A DNA stretch of 64,000 nucleotides from Paragonimus westermani (taxonomy: Eukaryota; Platyhelminthes; Trematoda; Plagiorchiida; Troglotrematidae): positions 5,102 through 69,101 of the forward strand of contig QNGE01000983.1 of assembly GCA_008508345.1 (NCBI GenBank). Reading direction: 5' to 3'. The position numbers were made by a program, and so were the translations under genes. Of this stretch, positions 36,943 to 48,555 are shown in pieces (within the stretch, counting starts at the first letter, position 1; each line of letters begins with the position of its first letter). The notes under the pieces were generated by a model, which saw only the letters and a list, made by a program, of their open reading frames with translations, ran no database searches and had not been told where the DNA came from.

Positions 36943-36943
36943 A

Positions 36944-37140
36944 GTCATGTCATGACATGTGAAAACAAAGGGGAGACGAACGTGTCCATCGATTGCTGTC
37001 AATAAATAACAATTGCGAATCACTAGAAGTCCATGCTCCGCTACATTGACGGGGTGGATGTGCTTGTGTGCTACTTTGATCCCGCGGGACGTGTCAACTG
37101 TTAGGAACACGACACACCTGACAGGAAGAACATGACTACG
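36944..37140 (-). mobile_element. Gypsy-3 integrase, upstream part
   Basis: The minus-strand frame ends at 36,944 with 'RNCYLLTAIDGHVRLPFVFT' followed by C-H-D-M, the first half of the integrase catalytic core (D of 'LTAID' position), directly continuous with 32,622 once LINE-A1 is set aside. Upstream 'SCQVCR' near 37,120 in another frame resembles the second half of the HHCC zinc-binding domain. Sequence above 37,140 is not recognisable. Confidence 0.75.
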
Positions 37141-39047
37141 TTGTAAAAAAACAGATATCTCAAGCCGTTACTGAGATACGCACCGGCGTGGGATTCGAAT
37201 GTTTCTTCACGCGCTCACGTGGCCACAATAGATTTTCCTTGAATACTTACCAGATTCCAGTATAAATTCACGAAGCGTCTGGTGGTTACCTGCATTGTCT
37301 TTCCTAAGTCTGCATTGTCCGTGTTTCCAGCGGTTTATATAGCTTGCATTTTGGGGGTCATTAGAAAGGGGATTCCACTCACGTTATTCGTTCACCATTG
37401 TTCGTGTCAGTTATTCGCGCTCGTGTTCAGTATTAGTTTGTCACAACAACTGGTCCCGTCGTCTTTTCTATGTTATATTAGGAATCCACGTCAACAACTG
37501 CGTAGGCATCCACAGCCATTTTGAAGAAATAAAATCACCAATTCGAAAGGTGCAACTGAAGCTGTTTGAGACGTTGGCGCAAAAGCTGGCTGTGCAGTGT
37601 CCGACTTCAGACGTCATTTTGGCAGTCGCGCCCGCTGGTCGACTCCGCTGGGAAGTCAGTTTCAGAGTTTCTTCTCTATCAATCCTCCGGGGTCCACTTC
37701 GATATCTGGTATCGAAACGGCAAATTACCCCATATATATTCTCACGGCCAAGGCAGAAGCAGTTTTACTGTCAGCAAGCGGCAGCGTGTATCTCACGGAA
37801 TGGAAAAAGTGACGTTTCTTCACCTCAGAGGAAACAAAGCATCCGGTTGGCTTAAACAAACGTGTCTCGACTGCAAGTGTCAAATACTAGAACAGAATAT
37901 CACAAAATTGAGCCATTCCTAGGGGGTCGCTATATTTCCTGATTATTCTGCCTTCTCTGTGCCCTTGAATGATAGTGTAGTAGACAAGTTGGCATGCGTT
38001 CGACTAGTCCACTAGCAATTTGGATTGCACTTCCTGAGGAACAGTCGGAATGTAGTCCCAACAGGCATCAAACAAAAACAATTCGTCAAGCCTTGGGGAC
38101 AAGTCGTTATATTTGCAGCAACGTTTGGAAATAGGATAAGTAGGTAGTTCTGTAACGTTTCCATTCAATTTTTGTATAATTTTTGGATACCGTCCAGTCA
38201 GCTTTATCTGCACACTTGTTCGAAAGCATCATAAGCATTTCTTAAATTTGATTACCATCGAGAATAACCGGGGGTTACGGCGTACTTTTTTCTTCTTCGT
38301 TTGCGCAGAGTATTGGGCTGGTGAAGTAATCGCATTGAAAAGCTTTCTAGCCCAAGTATCTGTTTATCTGCCGACGCTGAACGTTCTTCCTTCCACGTCG
38401 CGAGTAGACTTATGCATCGGTCGTCGTCTGAAGCTACTCTCTGGCGCTGATGTAAGCTCAAGTGAACGGAAGCCGGCTGGTTATGAGTAACCCAGTGAGT
38501 AACCCACGGATCGTCGCTACATGCTTGTTGTTATTGTCATCACTCATGCAGCCCGAAGTAAAAGCAAGTTCTTGGCATGCATCTTCCGCGTTTAGGATCT
38601 TGTCTAAACGGGAATGTGCCACCGGAGTGGGCATGCATACTATTGGTTCGTGCGTGTCATTAGGTGCAACCTCAGTGGGGGCAGTGTCAGGTAATGCCTA
38701 TCTATACTCCTTCGCTGACCTGCCGATCGGCCTGTCGATTACTCGGAAAACCGCGACCAGATGGCTACACCCCATCAGCCATTGAGAAAAGAAGCTGCAA
38801 TCATATCTACTATTTTCACCAACGGCAACGTGAAACATTCGCTGTTTTCCGCACCGAACATTCCACATCCCTTTCGAATATTATCGAAATACCTGAGAAA
38901 AGCACATCTTGCAAATTCTGGTAACGGTTTCAGAAGTGCACAGAGGTTTTCATACCCCACCGGTGGTTTAAACAACTTAATACGTTGTATACCAGCAGCG
39001 CACAGTCGGTTGGGAGACACACTTTGAACGTTCAACAATATGTTTCA
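37141..39047. other. No recognisable gene
   Basis: About 1.9 kb with overlapping short frames (for example 37,550-37,922 and 38,462-38,924 on +) that have no motifs and compete with each other. No call is justified. Confidence 0.45.
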
Positions 39048-40081
39048 TTAACGCATATACTGCTGAACGTTCACATACAGCACTTTTAATGTGCCTATCC
39101 CCGTTCTCCACCGGTCGGTTGTATAGTTATCGAAGAGAATGGTCTCTGTTAGCAAATGAGAGGCCCAGCCAGATTTGCAGACAAGCCATGTCTTACAAAG
39201 GTAATCGAAAGCCTCCCGGCTTACAGACTTGATAGCCTGCAGTGACCTGTTAAACTGTGAGCTGTTCTCTGTGTATACCATGTTAGGTGTCCACTGGTGT
39301 ACGTGATTTCTCTGATACGTGTCTAAGCATACTAAGTGACGACATCGCCGGGATACACCATTCATTAAGTGAAAACGGCAGAATACAGTGGCACACCTAG
39401 GATAAACTTCGCGAATTGCTCGCCACTGTGCAGGCGGACGATCAAAGACGAAGATTTGCACTGCTGACGTGCATGGTAACATTTTCAGCATACGTTGTGA
39501 AACTATCCGGTAACTGGCCGTCGTTTCCTTATATATCATTGCGTAGAAAAACGTCACATCTACGCCAGTTACATCAACCAACCTGGCGTGCCACAGTATG
39601 AAGCCCCCGTAGATTAACTGAGGAGTGGCGTCCGCCAAAATGACGTCGTTAAATTTAGGACACAGCTGGAAAGAAGCCTTCGGAACAAAGAATGCGAACC
39701 GCAAATACTTCTCCTCAAACAGAAAGCATTACTGTCCTTTTGCTTTCAGCAGCGTAATTTAACCAGCTCGCTCCGAGAGTCAGCTCTACACTGCTTCTTA
39801 CGTAGGTTGCGCAAGTCGTCTGCATGCATCTTTTCCCCCAACTTACTTTTAACGTACAACTTCATTTCACGAGTGCTTTTGAAGTTCTGCATCATCTCAG
39901 TCATATGCCACTCATCTGTTATCGACAGACTTCTATTTCTCGGATATATGTTAGGCCGTCCAACCTGGAAGTCGTGTGAATGTTCTTGCTTGGCCTTCTC
40001 GATGCGATATGCCCCGCTAAGATAGTGAACTACCCAAGAAACCTTGCAGCCGTAATCGGCGAATCTAAAAGGTAATGTCAT
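39048..40081 (-). pseudogene. MULE-type transposase-derived gene 1 (FLYWCH-like N-terminus)
   Basis: Two minus-strand frames form one protein. 39,746-40,081 is an N-terminal domain with 'YGCKVSWVVHYLSGAYRIEK' and 'EHSHDF', like the FLYWCH/FAR1-type DNA-binding domain of Mutator-like transposases. 39,048-39,704 is the MULE catalytic domain: 'FNDVILADATPQ' (first D), 'DVTFFYAMIYKETTASYRIV', 'VQIFVFDRPPAQWRAIREVY' (second D) and 'ATVFCRFHLMNG' (C/H motif). The join near 39,710-39,745 needs a frameshift or short intron. No C-terminal SWIM finger is visible. It could be a domesticated ZSWIM-like gene or a decayed transposon; the break favours decay. Confidence 0.75.
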
Positions 40082-40559
40082 AAGAATTGTACTAATATAT
40101 TACCGTTTGGAGGCTACCGTCCGACGAGTACATTGTATACATCTATACACGACACTTCCGTACGGGAAGCCTGGTGGCAAATCTGCTCTCCCATGTTTCT
40201 TGACACTTGCTGCAGTTTGCAAGCTATTGATGAAGAAACTGCTGCAGGTTTCCCTTTGAAATCTGATCAGGTCCTCCTAGTACTCCCAGAAGTTCTGATA
40301 CCTCTCCTTGAATAGTCCCCATAAAACGTCCTCGTTGTTCACCGTACGAAAGTGACCATTTAAATATTAACTAGGTGCGATAATGTTAGGATCCGAGAAA
40401 TGCGCATTTTCATACATTTGATGTGGGAATTTTACTTGTACCATTTTACTGAAACTTGCCGTAACACTCGCCTTATACCAGTTTTCCCATTATTTTTGTA
40501 TGAAAGGAAACCGACTCTCAACCGAAACCAGAGAGCTCGCACGGATTGAATTTGAGTTG
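40082..40559. other. No recognisable gene; left flank of Gypsy-2
   Basis: Spacer between MULE 1 and the left LTR. The 10 bases before the LTR (GAATTTGAGT, 40,550-40,559) are the flank expected to be duplicated if this LTR end is a true insertion boundary. They do not reappear after the right LTR at 48,919. Confidence 0.5.
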
Positions 40560-40918
40560 TGTAACTGGACGATAACTGTATACCTAGGACAGCGATCGCA
40601 GACAGTCCAGACGCAACCCAAAACCAGAGAAAAGACGTAAAGAATAATCACAACTAGTGTATTGGCGACACAGAGACGAGGCGGCGATCTGCACAATGCC
40701 AATGGCAACAACGAAATCGAAGTCTCGATAACAATGCATTTTTTCAATCGTTCCAAACAGGTAAGTCCAGGGGAATCAAATGTCACGGTTCTAGGGACGT
40801 TCATGACGTGTGGAAAACGCTGAGTAATAGATAGGTGGGCGACCTGAAATAGATAACGGGAGAGAGAACATCAGCGGAAAGTTTAAATCGCACGCGCAAC
40901 AGTTTCTGTGTTGTTACA
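40560..40918 (-). repeat. Gypsy-2 LTR, left arm (359 bp)
   Basis: On the minus strand it starts TGTAACAACACAG (40,918 downward) directly after a purine-rich tract (AAAAGGGAGCAG) and ends GTTACA at 40,560, giving matching TGTAAC/GTTACA ends. It is nearly identical to the plus-strand 5' LTR at 43,263 (two differences seen over about 320 bases) but clearly different from the right-hand 3' LTR at 48,556. Confidence 0.88.
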
Positions 40919-43261
40919 CTGCTCCCTTTTCAATGAGGCACTGACCCCAGGGCCTCGGTACCGCCACTGTTGCTGGAACCACCTTCGGCTGGTACTTCGA
41001 CTGTCTGCCCCGCGATCGGAACGCTGCCAGGTGGTACTGGCAGGGGCCGCATCTGGGCTTCCTCCGGCGTTTGGGCTGGCTTTAACTGATTGCAATGTAC
41101 CGTAAGTATATCCGCTGTTGGGTTTGTAGTGTCACGAATTACATATACGGTGGGTGACCGCACGTGCACAATTACGAATGGACCTAGCTACGGGCGATGG
41201 AATTTGTGCGCAGCCCCTAATGGTGGTTTTGGTCTGTACGACCAGACATGATCCCCAAAGCGGTCAACTGATCCGTTTGCTGTACGGTCATAGGAGCTTT
41301 TTTGATGGTGTTGCGACTTTGGCTGATGTTGGGCGGCAATTTTATACGCGACTAGCAACCGTTCGCCCAGCTCCTTGACGTAATTTGGTAAACCTATGCA
41401 TTCGGCTGGCGCCAGCGGTGTTAATACTTCAATTGGCTGGCGTCGTTCATGCCCGAGGGTTGGTAGTGAAGGTGTGTACCATGTACTTGAATGGACGGCA
41501 GCCCTATGCGCCAAGAGACACTGTGGCAGGATTTCGTCCCAACGATCCGACTGGTGTCGTTCAATAAAGGTATGTAGAATCGTCATTACAGTACGATTAG
41601 TTCGTTCGACCAAGCCGTAACTCTGAGGGTGGTAAGGAGTTGTTCGGGTTTTGCGCACGCACAACATACGGCATACTTCTTCTAGGAGACGACTTTCAAA
41701 CACAGCGCCTTGGTCGGAGTGCAGCTCAATGGGTGTACCGAAACCAGCGACTCATTCGTTTACGAACAACGATGTTATTGTAGGAGCCTCTTGGGTTGGC
41801 ATCAAAAAGACCTCACACCATTTGGTAAAATAGTCGACAATCACAAGAATATATTTATTTCCCATCCTCGACGTCAGTAGTGGTCCCATCACATCAATTC
41901 TCACACGGTGGTTGGGGCCGACTGTTACAACCGTTTGAAGTGGGGCCCTGGGAGCTACAGTGGGGGGTTGGCTTGCGCACAGATGTTATAGTTGGCACAG
42001 TTGCGAACAACATCGTCATGTAGCTTTGGCCACCAAAAGCGCTGTCGGACAGCTGCTTCTATCCTCCGCTCACCCGCATGTCGAAGTTCTACATGAACCT
42101 CTCGGACAACCTTTGAAACCTTGCCAGATGGGACGATTAGTCTGTACGTTCGTTTGGCTCTATCAAATAAATGCAATAAGCCATCGATAACTCGCAAATC
42201 TGCCCACTGTGACCATGAGCAGCGCTCTTCAAGGGATCTGCCCTCTATTTCGCGACCAGTGGGTTTTGGGTTTCCATCAAGTTGTCGACGGTAGATGTTA
42301 GAAATTTATGGATCATTCAGTTGATAGTGTGCCCACGTAGCCCCAACTGATGGTGTGGATAACATAGCGTTAACAGTTTCCGTGGGAAAGCGGGACAACA
42401 CATCAGCATTCGCGTGGCGGCTTCCCGGGCGATAGATGCAGTCAAAGTCGTAATCCTGCAAATATTCCAACCAAAGTGCTACTTGACCCTCCGGCTCTCG
42501 AAAGTTGCGAAGCCATTGTAGTGCTTGGTGGTCCGTTCGAACTTTGAAGGGTTTCCCGAGTAGGTAAGGGCGGAAGTGTTCAAGGAAATACACTAAAGCT
42601 AACATTTCACGGCGCGTAGTGCAAAAGAGCCTTTCTCGCTTATCAAGCCGACGACGCGTAGGCAATCACGACTTCCCTATTGGCCGACTTCTGGGACAAT
42701 ACAGCACCGATATCTAGGTCACTGGCGTCAGTGTCTAGTATAAAGGGACCAGCTGATGGTGAGAAATCGGGAAATGCGAGAATGGGAGGGGAGCTTAGCT
42801 TATCTTTAAGAGTGTTGAACGCTGCGTGACATTCAGCAGACCATACGAACTTTTTGCTTTTCTCCGTAGGTTGATGCAACGGGGATGCTATCTTCGCAAA
42901 ACATGGAAAATTTCCGATAATACGAAGCCAGTCCTATAAAATTGCGTACTCCGCTTACTAATCGTGGGACCGGTCAATCAACAATTTGTTTGACTTTTGT
43001 GCCATCGGTTTTTACTCCTGCGAGTGTGATTAGATGGCCTAAGAATGATACTTCTTGCTTTACGAGCACACATTTTGTAGACTTCAGTTTCAGGCCCGCA
43101 ATTCGGAGACGTTCGAATACATTTTTCAGTCTGGAATTGTGCTCGTCTATTGTGGGGGCGTGAACAATAATGTCGTCGATGTAGATTAATCATTGGCTTG
43201 GTGCTAAATCGTGCAACACTGTCTGCATTAATCACCGAAAGGTAGCAGGCGCGTTAGCTAG
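40919..43261 (-). mobile_element. Gypsy-2 left arm: pol from RT to 3' end, minus strand
   Basis: Reverse complement of 46,213-48,555, exactly the same length (2,343 bp). Domains on the minus strand are RT remainder (42,880-43,261), RNase H (42,306-42,879: 'FILDTDASDLDIGAVL' and 'FKVRTDHQALQWL'), integrase zinc-binding (41,955-42,197) and integrase core to C-terminus (40,930-41,703: 'TTPYHPQSYGLVERTNRT'). The same TGA stops occur as in the right arm. The only differences I noticed are two adjacent-codon substitutions near 41,572. It stops abruptly inside the RT at 43,261, next to an N. Confidence 0.88.
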
Positions 43262-43262
43262 N
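43262..43262. other. Single N at the centre of the inverted Gypsy-2 structure
   Basis: The only ambiguous base noticed in the window. It lies exactly where the minus-strand pol ends and the plus-strand LTR begins. The LTR is missing its first 14 or so bases at this point. This is typical of a joined contig end. Confidence 0.95.
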
Positions 43263-44451
43263 AACTGTTGCGCGTGCGATTTAAACTTTCCGCTGATGTT
43301 CTCTCTCCCGTTATCTATTTCAGGTCGCCCACCTATCTATTACTCAGCGTTTTCCACACGTCATGAACGTCCCTAGAACCGTGACATTTGATTCCCCTGG
43401 ACTTACCTGTTTGGAACGATTGAAAAAATGCATTGTTATCGAGACTTCGATTTCGTTGTTGCCATTGGCATTGTGCAGATCGCCGCCTCGTCTCTGTGTC
43501 GCCAATACACTAGTTGTGATTATTCTTTACGTCTTTTCTCTGGTTTTGGGTTGCGTCTGGACTGTTTGCGATCACTGTCCTGTGTAAATATTCGTAGTGA
43601 GATCGCCTTCGACGTCCCTAAAATTCTAAACTCCCCGCGACATGAGATTTGCCTTGCCAGTACCACCGCGACTGTTCACCTTACCTTATATATGTAAGCT
43701 TACTACAAACCACTAGAATCAAAATTAGTGGGTCGGCATAAGTATCGCAGTTAGGCTCTCAGCTGTGTAATGAATTCGCACTACCTGTAGCGACTATAAT
43801 AAATGATATTTTCATAGTCGCATTCATGTGTACATTTTCTATGAATTTGGTTTTGTACCTACTTTTGTTTTAGTCAATCTGCCCATTTTTTAACATCCGG
43901 TCCGGCGCTAAAATCACAACTCGCTCCGTGCCTCGCTAGCTTGACGTGTCTCTGTGTACTCACTATTTTCCAGGGTCGGAAATAATATACGAAGTTAACG
44001 CGCTTAGACTTGGCTTTTCACTGCCGATCGAATGTCGAGAGTCATAACTGACAGGGTTCTGTTTTGTTGGATCAGTTCCAACGTAACCCTATTCCTGTAG
44101 GTTATATTCACCGAGATATCCATGTTGAGCTATTACCGTTGGGAACGCCGCTTAACCAGTCTAAAGCTCGTTTGAATTCTGAAGGTCGACTGGAATTTTC
44201 TGTCGACGCACTCTTCCACTCTGGCGACTGCCGTGCGGTTGTGCTCAAGGTGCTCTCACGTCCAGCTCCCTGGCACCCCTTAATTGTTACGTTGAAGTCT
44301 GTTGTGAACGGTGAGTAAATCAATAAATAAAGTTTGTTTGCAGGTTATTCGTTTTCTCCCTGCGACTTCCGATTAAGGGTAGCATAATTTTGGGGAAACT
44401 CTGGGCGTACGAATTCAGGATCTTGCACTTCACATCTATCGTCCAGTTACA
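43263..44451 (+). repeat. Gypsy-2 5' LTR, lacking its first bases and carrying an insert
   Basis: Bases 43,263-43,581 match the left-arm LTR. The last 14 LTR bases (ATCGTCCAGTTACA) appear only at 44,438-44,451. Between them lie 856 bases absent from the other LTR copies. Gag starts 18 bases after the LTR end. I could not see a convincing tRNA primer site in that gap. Confidence 0.75.
43582..44437 (+). other. 856-bp insert in the Gypsy-2 5' LTR with an exon-like open frame
   Basis: It contains a 210-base open segment (44,101-44,310) preceded by ATTCCTGTAG and followed by GTGAGT, so it looks like an internal exon with acceptor and donor sites. Both ends cut codons at the same phase. The translation begins 'GYIHRDIHVELLPLGTPLNQ' and continues with 'SEGRLEFSVDALFHSGDCRA' and 'WHPLIVTLKS'. 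I do not recognise the domain. A second acceptor-like site (TATTTTCCAG at 43,967-43,976) leads only to a short frame with stops. The frame stays open about 12 codons upstream of the acceptor, so it could also be a chance frame. Confidence 0.45.
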
Positions 44452-44469
44452 ATTGATGACACTTCTGGG

Positions 44470-45342
44470 ATGACTACGAAACGTGCTCCCTTTTCCCTCC
44501 CTATCGAGGGATTCGACCATCGAAATAGTCAGCTATGCTGCGAATGTATACCATCACCACGCCAACCCGCATTTTACAATCCCGGTGATGACCTTGATGA
44601 ATGGGCATTCAACTTCAAAATCCACTTACCAGCAGTAAACTACAAGCTTCACAGCTTCTATGTCCTTAGTTTTTTGGGTGATACTGCTGTGAAGCAATTT
44701 CGTACCTCTGATGTGGCCCCAGATTCATCACCCGAAGTTATATAAGAAACCCTACAAGCACTCTTTGAGCGCACGGAATTAGCGCCTGTTTATCGCGAAA
44801 GGTTCCACGCCAGGCGCCAGCAACCATCGGAATCAGTGGCTTCTTTTTTTCATGATCTGCGGGAACTGGCTCTCAAAGCGTTTCCGCAATCATCTCCGGC
44901 GGAAAGAGATTGTCAGATTTGTGACCGTTTCTGTCAGAGGTTATCTAATCAAGAATTACGTGGAAAATTTCTGCGTAACCCGGCGTCATCGCTGTTACAA
45001 GCAGTTGAAAAAGCACGGGCATTTGAGGCGGTAAATGAGTCAATGCGTGACACCCCTTCAGTAACAGAACCCTTGTGTTTTGCCGTCAGAAACCTACCCC
45101 AGCCAAGTTTCCCAGCGAGTAATTGCGTCCACTGTAAGAGGTTTGGTTCCCGCGCGCAGAAGTGCGGACACAATCCACCTCTGGTAGCGGGCCGAGGTAG
45201 GTCACTTTTATCGTATGCATCTATACCTTCTGTTATCTGTCTCGCCAATGCTGACGTAGATAAGCCACTAACTGTGAACGGTAGATTGGATAATGAGGTT
45301 GTCTGTTTCTTATTGATACCGGTGCTTCGTGTTCTTTTTTGA
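44470..45342 (+). pseudogene. Gypsy-2 gag with one internal stop
   Basis: One frame runs from ATG 44,470 to 45,340 and is broken only by TAA at 44,743-44,745. The N-terminal part ('YNPGDDLDEWAFNFKIHLPA') and middle ('FFHDLRELALKAFP', 'NQELRGKFL') look like an LTR-element capsid. A cysteine motif 'CVHCKRFGSRAQKC' near 45,125-45,165 replaces a standard CCHC knuckle. At about 45,311 the frame shifts into the protease, whose 'IDTGASCSF' active-site words are at 45,313-45,340. It would package element RNA if expressed; as read it is broken. Confidence 0.75.
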
Positions 45343-48300
45343 ACTCGGCCGTGGTAGCCCAATTACATTGTTAAATAGTCCAGCCTGAGTACCGCCATCA
45401 TATATTAACGGCACCACCTTACAGACGGACTCGCAAGCAATGGCCACAGTACAGGTGGCTAGTTTAATCACTCGACATAAGTTTGCAGTAAGCAGCCACC
45501 TGCCATGGAGCGCGGTTTAAGGAATGGATTTTCTACGACGGTGCTGCGATAAGATCGACCCGTCTTCGCAGACAATCAGTTTTCGTAATAATGCTAAGAA
45601 TACCCGAGTGGAAGGCAAGCCTCGAACAGCAAATGTACTAGAAGTTTCCGACAACTCGAACGGAATGGAATCGATTTTGATACAACCATCACTTACTAGG
45701 ACGGCTTTGCCCTATACTGGAAGACTCATGCTAGCAAGCCTTTTACGCAGCTTCCCCGACATGTTCCAGTACGGCAGTGAGGAACCTGGGCGGACTGGAC
45801 TTGTACAACACGAAATCGATACAGGTGATCACCACCTTCTCTGACAACCCGCCAGAAGAATTCCTGTTCACTGTCAGTCACAACTGAATACCACGATTCA
45901 AGACATGCTTAACAAGAGAGTTATACGCCCGTCGACTTCCCCATGGGCATCCCCCATCGTACTGGTTAAAAAGAAGGACGGGAGCGTACGGTTATACGTT
46001 GACTACAGACTTCTGAATGAATCTCAAAAACAGATTCATTTCCTCTACCACGCATAAATACCACACTCCATGCTTTGTATGGCGCAAAATGGTTCTCCAC
46101 GCTTGATCTAGCTCCCGGGTACTGGCAGGTTGAAGTCCGTCCAGCAGATCGTCAAAAGACGGCATTTACCATTCCATCCGGGTTGTATGAATTTGAAACA
46201 ATGCCGTTCGGTCTAGCTAACGCGCCTGCTACCTTTCGGTGATTAATGCAGACAGTGTTGCACGATTTAGCACCAAGCCAATGATTAATCTACATCGACG
46301 ACATTATTGTTCACGCCCCCACAATAGACGAGCACAATTCCAGACTGAAAAATGTATTCGAACGTCTCCGAATTGCGGGCCTGAAACTGAAGTCTACAAA
46401 ATGTGTGCTCGTAAAGCAAGAAGTATCATTCTTAGGCCATCTAATCACACTCGCAGGAGTAAAAACCGATGGCACAAAAGTCAAACAAATTGTTGATTGA
46501 CCGGTCCCACGATTAGTAAGCGGAGTACGCAATTTTATAGGACTGGCTTCGTATTATCGGAAATTTTCCATGTTTTGCGAAGATAGCATCCCCGTTGCAT
46601 CAACCTACGGAGAAAAGCAAAAAGTTCGTATGGTCTGCTGAATGTCACGCAGCGTTCAACACTCTTAAAGATAAGCTAAGCTCCCCTCCCATTCTCGCAT
46701 TTCCCGATTTCTCACCATCAGCTGGTCCCTTTATACTAGACACTGACGCCAGTGACCTAGATATCGGTGCTGTATTGTCCCAGAAGTCGGCCAATAGGGA
46801 AGTCGTGATTGCCTACGCGTCGTCGGCTTGATAAGCGAGAAAGGCTCTTTTGCACTACGCGCCGTGAAATGTTAGCTTTAGTGTATTTCCTTGAACACTT
46901 CCGCCCTTACCTACTCGGGAAACCCTTCAAAGTTCGAACGGACCACCAAGCACTACAATGGCTTCGCAACTTTCGAGAGCCGGAGGGTCAAGTAGCACTT
47001 TGGTTGGAATATTTGCAGGATTACGACTTTGACTGCATCTATCGCCCGGGAAGCCGCCACGCGAATGCTGATGTGTTGTCCCGCTTTCCCACGGAAACTG
47101 TTAACGCTATGTTATCCACACCATCAGTTGGGGCTACGTGGGCACACTATCAACTGAATGATCCATAAATTTCTAACATCTACCGTCGACAACTTGATGG
47201 AAACCCAAAACCCACTGGTCGCGAAATAGAGGGCAGATCCCTTGAAGAGCGCTGCTCATGGTCACAGTGGGCAGATTTGCGAGTTATCGATGGCTTATTG
47301 CATTTATTTGATAGAGCCAAACGAACGTACAGACTAATCGTCCCATCTGGCAAGGTTTCAAAGGTTGTCCGAGAGGTTCATGTAGAACTTCGACATGCGG
47401 GTGAGCGGAGGATAGAAGCAGCTGTCCGACAGCGCTTTTGGTGGCCAAAGCTACATGACGATGTTGTTCGCAACTGTGCCAACTATAACATCTGTGCGCA
47501 AGCCAACCCCCCACTGTAGCTCCCAGGGCCCCACTTCAAACGGTTGTAACAGTCGGCCCCAACCACCGTGTGAGAATTGATGTGATGGGACCACTACTGA
47601 CGTCGAGGATGGGAAATAAATATATTCTTGTGATTGTCGACTATTTTACCAAATGGTGTGAGGTCTTTTTGATGCCAACCCAAGAGGCTCCTACAATAAC
47701 ATCGTTGTTCGTAAACGAATGAGTCGCTGGTTTCGGTACACCCATTGAGCTGCACTCCGACCAAGGCGCTGTGTTTGAAAGTCGTCTCCTAGAAGAAGTA
47801 TGCCGTATGTTGTGCGTGCGCAAAACCCGAACAACTCCTTACCACCCTCAGAGTTACGGCTTGGTCGAACGAACTAATCGTACTGTAATGACGATTCTAC
47901 TTTCCTTTATTGAACGACACCAGTCGGATCGTTGGGACGAAATCCTGCCACAGTGTCTCTTGGCGCATAGGGCTGCCGTCCATTCAAGTACATGGTACAC
48001 ACCTTCACTACCAACCCTCGGGCATGAACGACGCCAGCCAATTGAAGTATTAACACCGCTGGCGCCAGCCGAATGCATAGGTTTACCAAATTACGTCAAG
48101 GAGCTGGGCGAACGGTTGCTAGTCGCGTATAAAATTGCCGCCCAACATCAGCCAAAGTCGCAACACCATCAAAAAAGCTCCTATGACCGTACAGCAAACG
48201 GATCAGTTGACCGCTTTGGGGATCATGTCTGGTCGTACAGACCAAAACCACCATTAGGGGCTGCGCACAAATTCCATCGCCCGTAGCTAGGTCCATTCGT

Positions 48301-48544
48301 AATTGTGCACGTGCGGTCACCCACCGTATATGTAATTCGTGACACTACAAACCCAACAGCGGATATACTTACGGTACATTGCAATCAGTTAAAGCCAGCC
48401 CAAACGCCGGAGGAAGCCCAGATGCGGCCCCTGCCAGTACCACCTGGCAGCGTTCCGATCGCGGGGCAGACAGTCGAAGTACCAGCCGAAGGTGGTTCCA
48501 GCAACAGTGGCGGTACCGAGGCCCTGGGGTCAGTGCCTCATTGA
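45343..48544 (+). pseudogene. Gypsy-2 pol (protease end, RT, RNase H, integrase), broken
   Basis: Order and motifs are complete. RT at 45,850-46,560 has '[20 protein letters not shown]' (truncated finger region), 'LDLAPGYWQVEVRPADRQKT', 'FGLANAPATF' and the YIDD box 'LIYIDDIIVHAPTIDEHNS'. RNase H at 46,595-47,168 has 'TDASDLDIGAVL'. Integrase has the zinc-binding domain at 47,277-47,519, the core at 47,740-47,900 ('SDQGAVFESRLLEE', 'GLVERTNRT') and a C-terminal extension to 48,544. In-frame TGA codons sit at 46,240, 46,282 and 46,498, and frame changes occur near 46,020, 46,830 and 47,520. PPT-like AAAAGGGAGCAG (48,544-48,555) precedes the 3' LTR. It resembles the YIDD group that includes the flatworm element CsRn1; that assignment is inference. 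Confidence 0.85.
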
Positions 48545-48555
48545 AAAGGGAGCAG

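Larger units (their letters stand above)
32623..36943 (+). mobile_element. LINE-A copy 1, CR1-like retrotransposon with intact ORF2
   Basis: A 4.3-kb insertion holding an uninterrupted ORF2, a 1.27-kb 3' untranslated region and a perfect (ATT)20 tail. The direct repeat GTCATG at 32,617-32,622 and 36,944-36,949 is a likely target duplication. If one copy is counted, the interrupted Gypsy-3 integrase reads across in one frame. ORF1 and 5' untranslated region are absent, so it is 5'-truncated or its start is very short. The intact frame and pure tail point to a young copy compared with LINE-A2, A3 and A4. It might still supply proteins in trans but lacks an obvious promoter. Confidence 0.9.

Noticed and set aside
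43363..43587. Hydrophobic 74-codon frame, also on the minus strand at 40,490-40,804
   Set aside because: It is LTR sequence of Gypsy-2 repeated in each LTR copy. The membrane-like stretch is most likely chance, and there is no env gene context.
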